The notes below the pieces were generated by a model, which searched no databases, had not been told where the DNA came from, and saw nothing but the letters and a program-made list of their open reading frames with translations. A DNA stretch of 43,185 nt from Streptomyces sp. HPF1205 (GTDB lineage Bacteria > Actinomycetota > Actinomycetes > Streptomycetales > Streptomycetaceae). The DNA lies in the NCBI RefSeq assembly GCF_020400825.1, contig NZ_JAINVH010000048.1:1-43185 (forward strand), in the 5' to 3' direction. Shown here in pieces: positions 22,353 to 28,678 of this stretch (position 1 is the first letter of the stretch; each line of letters opens with the position of its first letter). The position numbers were made by a program, and so were the translations under genes.

Positions 22353-23903
22353 TCACTCCTCCCCGACCGGCACCAGGAAGCCCTGCTCGACCAGGAGCCT
22401 GATCGACTCGGGCGTGCGGTCGCGCAGCACCACCGGGTCCTCGCCCAGCAGTTGCGCGATGGCGTCCACGATCCGGCCCGCGGGCAGCGTGCCGTCGCAC
22501 ACTCCGGCGAAACCCGCGCCCACCGTGTCGACCTTGGTCGCGCGGCGCATTCCGCGCGCCGATCGCAGCACCACATGTTCCGGGTCCTCGGCGCCGGGCA
22601 GTCCGACCTGCTCCTGGACGACGTCCGGGGCGAGGGCGAAGCGCGCGCCGAGCAGCGCCGCGTCGTCATGGGCGCGCAGGAACTCCTGCCGGTCGAACCA
22701 GTCGGCGATGTGCGCGCCGAGCGGCTGCTCCACCGGGTGCGGCCACTCCTCGACGGTGACCGAGGGGCGGTCCGCTCCGGAGCGCCGCAGCGTGATCCAG
22801 CCGAATCCGACGCCCGCCACCTTGGCGCGCTCGAAACCGTCCAGCCAGGCGTCGTACCGGGCCGCGTACGCCGCCGGGTCGCCGCGGTGGGCGCCGCTGT
22901 CGCGCAGCCACAGTTCCGCGTACTGGGCCACGTCCTGCACCTCGCGCTGCACGATCCAGGCGTCGCATCCGGGCGGCACCCAGGAGGCGAGGCGGTCGCG
23001 CCAGTCCTGACCCTCGATGTGCTGCCAGTTGGCGAGGATCTGGCAGTAGCCGCCGTCGGTCAGGTGGTCGGCGCTCTCGCGGACAAGGGTGCGGCACAGG
23101 TCGTCGCCGGCCATTCCGCCGTCACGGTAGGTGAGCCGCTCGCCCGCGCCTGCCGGGGAGATCACGAACGGCGGGTTCGAGACGACGAGGTCGTAGCGCT
23201 CGTCGCCGACGGGCTCGAAGAGGCTGCCCCGACGCAGATCCGGCTCGTGCCCGCCCGACAGCGCCAGGGTGAGGCGCGCGAAGTGCAGGGCGCGCGGGTT
23301 CAGGTCGGTCGCGGTGACGCGGGTGGCGTGCCGGGAGGCGTGCAGGGCCTGCACACCGCAGCCCGTGCCGAGGTCGAGCGCCCGGCCGACGGGCTTGCGG
23401 ACGGTGATCCCGGCCAGGGTGGACGAGGCGCCGCCGACGCCGAGCACGAGGTCGGCACGCCCGACCCCCAGGGCCTCGGCCCCCGAGGCGGCGCCCACGC
23501 CTCCCGCACCACCGACCGAACAGCCGAGGTCCGAGACGATCCACCAGTCCTCGCCGCCGTCCCCGGCGTACGGCCGTACGTCCACGGTGGCGCGCACGTC
23601 CTCACCGTCACGCAGCAGCCAGCCGTCGGCCTCGTACCGGTCCACGTCCTTCAGCGCGGCCCGAGCGCGCTCGCGAGCGACCGGGCGCTGGAGGAGGAAG
23701 AGCCGGACGAGGGTCTCCAGCGGGCTGCCGCCGCGGGTGGCGCGCAGGGCCGGGACCGTCTCGGCGCGGGAGAGCGCCGCATAGGCGACGGCCCCCAGCA
23801 GGTCCAGGCAGCCGTCCGCGGTGAAGGCGGCGGTCGTCAGGTCGTCCCGCAGCAGGGCGGCACTGTCGGCCGCGGGGAGGAGGGGCGTACTCACACCCGC
23901 CAT
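22353..23903 (-). CDS. NPPF-motif SAM-dependent methyltransferase (HemK/PrmC-like core)
   Basis: A 516-residue protein. The centre is a class I methyltransferase: SAM motif ALDLGTGCGVQALHASRHA near residue 178 and VVSNPPFVISP near 240, the NPPY/F motif of N5-glutamine and N6-adenine methyltransferases. Both the N-terminal 170 residues (helical, Asp/Ala-rich) and the C-terminal 150 residues (winged-helix-like, ending in a degenerate LLVEQGFLVPVGEE) are extra domains not found in PrmC. The substrate, protein glutamine or nucleic acid, cannot be told. ATG 23903 has AGGGGG 5 nt upstream. It starts 29 bp after the lipoprotein gene on the same strand, probably one operon. I recall the same pair next to topA and hppA in other Streptomyces. 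Confidence 0.82.
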   Translation of the reverse strand: MAGVSTPLLPAADSAALLRDDLTTAAFTADGCLDLLGAVAYAALSRAETVPALRATRGGSPLETLVRLFLLQRPVARERARAALKDVDRYEADGWLLRDGEDVRATVDVRPYAGDGGEDWWIVSDLGCSVGGAGGVGAASGAEALGVGRADLVLGVGGASSTLAGITVRKPVGRALDLGTGCGVQALHASRHATRVTATDLNPRALHFARLTLALSGGHEPDLRRGSLFEPVGDERYDLVVSNPPFVISPAGAGERLTYRDGGMAGDDLCRTLVRESADHLTDGGYCQILANWQHIEGQDWRDRLASWVPPGCDAWIVQREVQDVAQYAELWLRDSGAHRGDPAAYAARYDAWLDGFERAKVAGVGFGWITLRRSGADRPSVTVEEWPHPVEQPLGAHIADWFDRQEFLRAHDDAALLGARFALAPDVVQEQVGLPGAEDPEHVVLRSARGMRRATKVDTVGAGFAGVCDGTLPAGRIVDAIAQLLGEDPVVLRDRTPESIRLLVEQGFLVPVGEE

Positions 23904-23932
23904 TGTCGCCCCCTGCGCCGACGTCGGACGTC

Positions 23933-24517
23933 CTACGACGACGCCGGGGACGCCGGGGTCGCGGTTCCCGAGACGCGCCGGCAACCGGGCTGTTTGGCCA
24001 GCGCCTGGCCCATGTCGCCCTGGCTCAGCGTCTTGAGCCGCTGCTGCCCCTGGGCGACGACGGTGTTCAGGTTGGTCGAGACCGAGCCGAGGCCGTCGGC
24101 GAACTTCTGCCGGTCACTGGTGACCAGGTTGTCGGTCTGCTTCTTCAGGTCCGCGTACTGGCCGGACAGGGCGGTGAAGGCGGCGACGGCGTTCTTCTGG
24201 TACGCGGCTCCGTCGCTGCCGGGTGCGGGGCCGGCGGAGTTGAAGATGCCGGCCAGCGACGTATAGGCGGCGGAGATCGTCTGGAAGCTCTGCGCGTCCG
24301 CGGCCTTGACAGTCGCCGGGGCGCCGTTGCTGGGGACCTTGCTCAGCGCCGTACTCGCGTCACTGATCTTTGTGAACTGGGTCGTGGCCTGGTCGCAGAC
24401 GCCCTTGGCCCATTCATCGCGCTTCTTGCCGGTGTCGTCGCCGCCGCACGCGGACAGCGCCAGCAGCAGCGCCGTACCGCCGCACAGCGCGGCCGAGAGC
24501 TTCGTGGTCACCTTCAC
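23933..24517 (-). CDS. Small secreted lipoprotein of unknown function
   Basis: A 194-residue protein with a lipoprotein signal: basic start, hydrophobic stretch ALCGGTALLLAL, lipobox LSAC then GGDD, so the mature protein would be anchored by its Cys outside the membrane. The mature part is helical and rich in Ala/Thr/Gln (DASTALSKVPS, FTALSGQYADLKKQTDNL, LNTVVAQGQQRLKTL), with a second pair of Cys (CDQ near the start, PGC near the end) that may form a disulphide. GTG 24517 is supported by AAGGGA 7 nt upstream and by the signal peptide beginning there. It is followed 29 bp later by the methyltransferase gene. I do not recognise a family with known function. Confidence 0.82.
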   Translation of the reverse strand: MKVTTKLSAALCGGTALLLALSACGGDDTGKKRDEWAKGVCDQATTQFTKISDASTALSKVPSNGAPATVKAADAQSFQTISAAYTSLAGIFNSAGPAPGSDGAAYQKNAVAAFTALSGQYADLKKQTDNLVTSDRQKFADGLGSVSTNLNTVVAQGQQRLKTLSQGDMGQALAKQPGCRRVSGTATPASPASS

Positions 24518-24657
24518 CGGTTGGTCCCTTCGCCGGCCCTGCTCATGAGCGCTTCCGAGCACGGCCCCGGAACATACACGGGAAGGGGGGGCCGACCGCG
24601 AATCCGCGAGACGATTTGAACCGTATTGGTGTGATTTTCCGTCGTTCACAGCAGAGC
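24518..24657. other. Upstream region of the lipoprotein gene
   Basis: About 140 bp between the long hairpin and the lipoprotein start. It includes an AT-richer patch (24606-24645) that probably contains the promoter on the minus strand, but no convincing -35/-10 pair is seen. Confidence 0.3.
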
Positions 24658-24706
24658 ACCGCCGGCCAAGGGTGCCCGTGGCTCTTGGGCGCCCTTGGCC
24701 GGCGGT
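24658..24706 (-). terminator. Long perfect terminator hairpin downstream of hppA
   Basis: ACCGCCGGCCAAGGG (24658-24672) pairs perfectly over 15 bp with CCCTTGGCCGGCGGT (24692-24706). A G-U pair and four more pairs (GCCC/GGGC) follow, leaving a 9-nt loop. It lies about 150 bp beyond the hppA stop codon and upstream of the lipoprotein promoter region, so it probably insulates the two genes. No T-tract is present. Confidence 0.7.
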
Positions 24707-24722
24707 CCGCCCGGACCTGCTC

Positions 24723-24866
24723 GACGCCTTGGTGGCGGCTCGGGCCGACGCCAAGGCCGCGGCTCGGGCCGGCACCTTGGTGGCGGCTCAGGCGGGCGCC
24801 TTGGTGGCGGCTCAGGCGGGCGCCTTGGCGGCGGCTCGGGCCGGCACCTTGGCGGTGGCTCAGGCC
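24723..24866. repeat. Six 24-bp tandem repeats beginning at the hppA stop codon
   Basis: Six contiguous 24-bp units of the type GGCGCCTTGGTGGCGGCTCA plus GGCG: 24723-24746, 24747-24770, 24771-24794, 24795-24818, 24819-24842, 24843-24866. The last unit contains the TGA stop of hppA (24860-24862). Units differ by 1-6 bases, the central ones least. In the plus frame they would encode an 8-residue Ala-rich repeat, but no ribosome site precedes it. They look like a 3'-untranslated variable tandem repeat. Confidence 0.85.
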
Positions 24867-27256
24867 ACCACGGTCGAGTTCTTCTCGGAGGGCGCGGGGT
24901 CGCCGCCCGCGTCCCCGCCGTCGTCCTCGCTGTCCATGGCGATGCCGCGGCGCTTGGAGACGTACACCGCTCCGACGATGACCGCCACGGACACGGCCGC
25001 CACGCTGACGCGCACGCCGAGGTTGGCGTCGACGCCGTAGTTGAACTTCACCACCGCCGGGGCGATCAGGAGCGCTACCAGGTTCATGACCTTCAGCAGC
25101 GGGTTGATGGCCGGGCCCGCGGTGTCCTTGAACGGGTCGCCCACCGTGTCGCCGATGACGGTCGCGGCATGGGCGTCGCTCCCCTTACCGCCGTAATTGC
25201 CGTCCTCGACGAGCTTCTTGGCGTTGTCCCAGGCACCGCCCGAGTTGGCCAGGAACACCGCCATCAGGGCGCCGGCTCCGATCGCGCCCGCCAGATAGGA
25301 GGCGAGCGAACCGATGCCGAAGGTGAAGCCGACGGCGATCGGCGCCATGACGGCGAGCAGGCCGGGGGTTGCCAGTTCGCGCAGCGCGTCCTTGGTGCAG
25401 ATGTCGACCACCCGGCCGTACTCGGGCAGTTCGGTGCCGTCCATGATCCCGGGGTGGTCGCGGAACTGGCGCCGTACCTCGTACACAACCGCGCCCGCGG
25501 AGCGGGAGACGGCGTTGATCGCCAGGCCCGAGAAGAGGAAGACCACGGACGCGCCGAGCAGCAGGCCGACGAGGTTGTTGGGCTGGGAGATGTCCAGCGA
25601 GAGCCATCGCCCGTCGGACACGGCCGGGTGGGCCTTGGCCACGGCGGTGTCCGTGGCCTCCTTGAAGGAGCCGAACAGGGCGGTCGCGGCCAGCACCGCG
25701 GTGGCGATCGCGATCCCCTTGGTGATGGCCTTTGTGGTGTTGCCGACCGCGTCGAGGTCGGTGAGCACCTGCGCGCCCTCCCCGTGGACGTCGCCGGACA
25801 TCTCGGCGATGCCCTGGGCGTTGTCCGAGACCGGGCCGAAGGTGTCCATGGCGACGATGACGCCCACGGTGGTCAGCAGGCCGGTGCCGGCGAGGGCAAC
25901 GGCGAACAGCGCCAGCCAGACGGAGGTGCCGCCGAGCAGGAACGCGCCGTAGACGGTCAGGCCGATCAGGACCGCCGAGTAGACCGCCGATTCCAGGCCG
26001 AGGGAGACGCCGGACAGCACGACGGTCGCCGGACCGGTCAGCGAGGTCTTGCCGATGTCCCTGACCGGGCGCCGGGTCGTCTCGGTGAAGTAGCCGGTGA
26101 GCTGCTGGATCACCGCCGCCAGCACGATCCCGATGGCCACCGCCACGATCGCGAGGGTGCGCGGGTCGCCCGGGTGACCGGAGATGTCGCTGCCGACGCC
26201 CTTGAGGTCGGCGTAGGAGGAGGGCAGGTAGGAGTAGACGGCGATCGCCACGCCGGCCAGTGAGATGACCGCGGAGATGAAGAAGCCGCGGTTGATGGCG
26301 CTCATGCCGCTGCGGTCGGAGCGGCGCGGGGCCACGGCGAAGATGCCCACCATGGCGGTGAGGACGCCGATGGCCGGGATGAGGAGGGGGAAGGCGAGGC
26401 CGGAATCGCCGAAGGCGACCTTGCCCAGGATCAGCGCGGCCACCAGGGTGACGGCGTATGACTCGAACAGGTCGGCGGCCATGCCGGCGCAGTCGCCGAC
26501 GTTGTCGCCGACGTTGTCCGCGATCGTGGCCGCGTTGCGCGGGTCGTCCTCGGGGATGCCCTGCTCGACCTTGCCGACCAGGTCGGCCCCTACGTCCGCC
26601 GCCTTGGTGAAGATGCCGCCGCCGACACGCATGAACATCGCCAGCAGCGCCGCCCCGAAACCGAATCCCTCCAGCACCTTCGGTGCGTCGGCTTTGTAGA
26701 TCAGTACGACCGCGGAAGCGCCGAGAAGACCGAGTCCCACGGTGAACATGCCCACCACGCCACCGGTCCTGAATGCGATCTTCATCGCCCGGTGGGAAAC
26801 GGTCGTCAGGTCTTTCGCCGGTTCTCCGGGCTGTGATGTCGCCGCCCTCGCGGCGGCGGCTACGCGCACATTGCTGCGTACCGCCAATCGCATTCCCACA
26901 TATCCGGTGACCGCGGAGAAGATCGCGCCCACCAGAAAGAAGATCGAACGGCCGATTCGCTGTGACGTACTGTCCGAAGGCAGCAGCATGAGCAGGAAGA
27001 ACGCCGCGACGGCGAAGATCCCCAAAGTGCGGAACTGCCGTGCGAGGTAGGCATTGGCCCCCTCCTGCACGGCAGCGGCGATCTTCTTCATACTGTCGGT
27101 ACCCTCGTCCGCCGCGAGCACTTCACGGACCAGCACGGCGGCGACCGCGAGTGCGGCCAGCGCTACCACCGCGATGATCCATACGAGAGCGCGATTACCG
27201 CTGGTCAATACCGGTGCCGCGGCAAGCGTGGTGTGAGGGGTGAGTGGCCCCGCCAT
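24860..27256 (-). CDS. hppA: K+-independent membrane proton-translocating pyrophosphatase
   Basis: A 798-residue integral membrane protein with about 16 helices. It couples hydrolysis of pyrophosphate to proton pumping across the cytoplasmic membrane. The substrate-binding motif DVGADLVGKVE is present with EDDPRNAATIADNVGDNVGD after it, and a second acidic cluster GDTVGDPFKDTAGPA lies near the end. The motif GNTTKA puts lysine at residue 509, where K+-dependent enzymes have alanine; this marks the K+-independent H+-pumping class, as reported for the S. coelicolor enzyme. ATG 27256 is preceded by AAGGAGG with 4 nt spacing. The C-terminal 25 residues are a soluble acidic tail. The gene is monocistronic, with its own promoter and a strong terminator. 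Confidence 0.97.
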   Translation of the reverse strand: MAGPLTPHTTLAAAPVLTSGNRALVWIIAVVALAALAVAAVLVREVLAADEGTDSMKKIAAAVQEGANAYLARQFRTLGIFAVAAFFLLMLLPSDSTSQRIGRSIFFLVGAIFSAVTGYVGMRLAVRSNVRVAAAARAATSQPGEPAKDLTTVSHRAMKIAFRTGGVVGMFTVGLGLLGASAVVLIYKADAPKVLEGFGFGAALLAMFMRVGGGIFTKAADVGADLVGKVEQGIPEDDPRNAATIADNVGDNVGDCAGMAADLFESYAVTLVAALILGKVAFGDSGLAFPLLIPAIGVLTAMVGIFAVAPRRSDRSGMSAINRGFFISAVISLAGVAIAVYSYLPSSYADLKGVGSDISGHPGDPRTLAIVAVAIGIVLAAVIQQLTGYFTETTRRPVRDIGKTSLTGPATVVLSGVSLGLESAVYSAVLIGLTVYGAFLLGGTSVWLALFAVALAGTGLLTTVGVIVAMDTFGPVSDNAQGIAEMSGDVHGEGAQVLTDLDAVGNTTKAITKGIAIATAVLAATALFGSFKEATDTAVAKAHPAVSDGRWLSLDISQPNNLVGLLLGASVVFLFSGLAINAVSRSAGAVVYEVRRQFRDHPGIMDGTELPEYGRVVDICTKDALRELATPGLLAVMAPIAVGFTFGIGSLASYLAGAIGAGALMAVFLANSGGAWDNAKKLVEDGNYGGKGSDAHAATVIGDTVGDPFKDTAGPAINPLLKVMNLVALLIAPAVVKFNYGVDANLGVRVSVAAVSVAVIVGAVYVSKRRGIAMDSEDDGGDAGGDPAPSEKNSTVVA

Positions 27257-27326
27257 TCGTCCTCCTTGACGTTTGGCGCATGGGCGTGCGGCTCTCGCGG
27301 CCTCCCTACGGCTGTTCAAGCCGCGC

Positions 27327-27342
27327 GCTCAGCGAGCTGAGC
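27327..27342 (-). promoter_or_regulatory. Perfect hairpin in the hppA leader
   Basis: GCTCAG and CTGAGC form a 6-bp perfect stem with a 4-nt loop, located at the very 5' end of the predicted hppA transcript. A 5'-terminal stem-loop often protects mRNA from decay. Sequence evidence alone. Confidence 0.35.
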
Positions 27343-27353
27343 AAGATGGACGG

Positions 27354-27382
27354 ATTGTAGGGAGCACCCGAAGATCAAAAAA
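27354..27382 (-). promoter_or_regulatory. Candidate hppA promoter
   Basis: Minus strand TACAAT (27359-27354), a good -10 box, lies 17 nt after the run TTTTTT (27382-27377) that occupies the -35 position. The -35 is poor. An inverted repeat GCACCC/GGGTGC (27364-27369 and 27383-27388) spans the spacer and could be an operator. The predicted leader is about 90 nt. The remaining gap, 27390-27655, is GC-rich and shows no gene. Confidence 0.45.
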
Positions 27383-27655
27383 GGGTGCCCGCTGGGAATT
27401 CCCACGGTAAGTGAAGGTGCGCGTTTCCGCGCGGCGCCATTCGGCCGTATGAGAGCCGCGCCCAGGAAGGAGCCGGGGCGGGTACCGGGGACAAGGCGGG
27501 GGCCGTGAGGCGAGAGGGGTCCGGAGGCGGAAGGGAGGCCCGACCTACGGCGGGGCCGCGGAACGTGGCGGGGCGGTTGGCCGGGCGTGGGACGGCGAGT
27601 CGGACGCGTGGCGAGGCGGTGGGCCGAAGGTGGGAGACGTCCTACGGGAAGCGAG

Positions 27656-28066
27656 CTACGGGGCCACCGTGGGCCAGCTCATACGGATGACGCCGCCCTT
27701 CTCGCCGTCCAGCACCTCGAAGTCGTCGACGAGGCCGCTGATGACGGCCAGGCCCATCTCCCCCTCGTCGTCGGCGGCCTCGTCGCCCGAGTCCGGGGCG
27801 GAGCCGGACGTCGTGCCGGGCACCTCGTCGGCCACCTCGATGGAGAACTTCTTGTCGTCCTCGGTGAGCCGCACCTGGACGGGTGCCTCCACCCCGCTGT
27901 TGCGGTGCAGGCCGACGGCCCGGCTGCAGGCCTCGCCCACCGCCAGCCGCACCTCGTCGAGAGCCGCCTCGTCCACCCCCGCCCGGCGCGCCACGGCCGC
28001 GGCCACCAGCCGTGCGGTGCGCACGTGCTCCGGCTGGGCGCTGAAGAGCAGTTCTACGGTGGGCAT
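27656..28066 (-). CDS. RsbW-like HATPase protein, partner of BldG
   Basis: A 136-residue protein of the anti-sigma factor/serine kinase fold (HATPase_c_2). The usual helix reads LDEVRLAVGEACSRAVGLHR. In active RsbW/SpoIIAB kinases the N-box has Asn at the position here occupied by Arg (EACSRA against EAxxNA), and the following ATP lid is replaced by an Asp/Glu-rich insert (DSGDEAADDEGEMG). It may therefore bind its partners without phosphorylating BldG. It follows bldG by 89 bp on the same strand, the arrangement known from S. coelicolor (bldG and downstream orf3). ATG 28066 has GGAGGGGG 3-4 nt upstream. Confidence 0.88.
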   Translation of the reverse strand: MPTVELLFSAQPEHVRTARLVAAAVARRAGVDEAALDEVRLAVGEACSRAVGLHRNSGVEAPVQVRLTEDDKKFSIEVADEVPGTTSGSAPDSGDEAADDEGEMGLAVISGLVDDFEVLDGEKGGVIRMSWPTVAP

Positions 28067-28155
28067 GGTCCCCCTCCGGTCCTGTGGGTGGGCAGAACAG
28101 GGGACCGGACGGGCGTGCCGCCCGGTGCCCCTCTCGGGCGACGTCGCTCGGACGG

Positions 28156-28497
28156 TCAGTCGGTCGCCGCGACAGCCTCGTCGACCGAGGTGTGGATCGG
28201 GAACACCTTGGTCAGGCCGGTGATACGGAAAATCTTCAGGATGCGCTCCTGGTTGCACACCAGACGCAGCGATCCCTCGTGCGCACGCACCCGCTTCAGC
28301 CCACCGACGAGCACACCCAGGCCGGTGGAGTCGAGGAAGTCGACACCCTCCATGTCCACGACCAGGTGGTAACTCCCGTCGTTCACGAGCTCCACCAGCT
28401 GCTCACGCAGCTTGGGCGCGGTGTACACATCAATCTCGCCGCCGACTTCGACGATCGTGCGATCGCCGACGGTTCGGGTCGACAGGGACAGGTCCAC
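28156..28497 (-). CDS. bldG: BldG, STAS-domain anti-sigma factor antagonist
   Basis: A 113-residue STAS protein, the same length as S. coelicolor BldG and, as far as I can recall, nearly identical to it. The phosphorylatable serine is S57 in VDFLDSTGLGVLVGG. In Streptomyces BldG is needed for aerial hyphae and antibiotic production; when unphosphorylated it binds anti-sigma factors and frees stress and developmental sigma factors such as SigH. GTG 28497 is supported by GGAGG 4 nt upstream and the conserved VDLSLSTRTVGDR beginning. The frame is open further upstream, but that sequence is the repeat-bearing leader. It is divergent from the helicase gene and co-directional with the RsbW-like gene. 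Confidence 0.97.
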   Translation of the reverse strand: MDLSLSTRTVGDRTIVEVGGEIDVYTAPKLREQLVELVNDGSYHLVVDMEGVDFLDSTGLGVLVGGLKRVRAHEGSLRLVCNQERILKIFRITGLTKVFPIHTSVDEAVAATD

Positions 28498-28538
28498 GGA
28501 TCCTCCAGCACCTTGCATCGACGCGGCGCCCCCCTGGG

Positions 28539-28583
28539 GCCTCCCCACCGACGGTAGCGGGGGCGCCTCCCCACCGACGGTAG
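28539..28583 (-). repeat. Perfect 19-bp direct repeat in the bldG leader
   Basis: GCCTCCCCACCGACGGTAG occurs at 28539-28557 and again at 28565-28583, 26 bp apart start to start. On the bldG-sense strand each copy reads CTACCGTCGGTGGGGAGGC and can fold into a small stem with the preceding C-rich bases. It lies about 40-85 bp upstream of the bldG start codon. It could be a tandem regulator site or an RNA element. Confidence 0.75.
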
Positions 28584-28603
28584 GGGAAGAAGCGGCGGCC
28601 GCG

Positions 28604-28678
28604 ATGGCATTCAATCACTTCGCGGTGGGCCTGCACGACGCCTTACTGCGATTGTCCGTCACTCCGGTGACACACTGA
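28604..28678 (+). CDS. 24-codon upstream ORF with a TTA codon, abutting the helicase start
   Basis: ATG 28604 opens a short frame beginning MAFNHFAVGLHDALLRLS and ending in TGA at 28676-28678, directly followed by GTG 28679 in the same frame. Codon 14 is TTA (28643-28645), rare in Streptomyces and read by the developmental tRNA BldA. From memory, annotated helicases at this locus in other Streptomyces start with a very similar peptide joined to the helicase, so here a stop codon may have replaced a Ser codon. It may be a translated leader or a lost N-terminal extension. The ribosome site is weak. Confidence 0.4.
   Translation: MAFNHFAVGLHDALLRLSVTPVTH

Noticed and set aside
24606..24645. tRNA-like T-loop (GGTTCAAATCG on the minus strand)
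   Set aside because: The flanking stem has only three pairs, and no acceptor stem or anticodon arm can be built.
24723..24866. CRISPR array
   Set aside because: The 24-bp units are contiguous with no spacers and diverge from one another.
24672..25040. Plus-strand frame encoding an 8-residue Ala-rich repeat across the hppA end
   Set aside because: No ribosome site, no homology, and it runs antisense into hppA; the repeat is better seen as non-coding.
28676..28678. Selenocysteine or read-through at the TGA before the helicase
   Set aside because: No selenocysteine hairpin is visible after it, and start codons lie immediately downstream.
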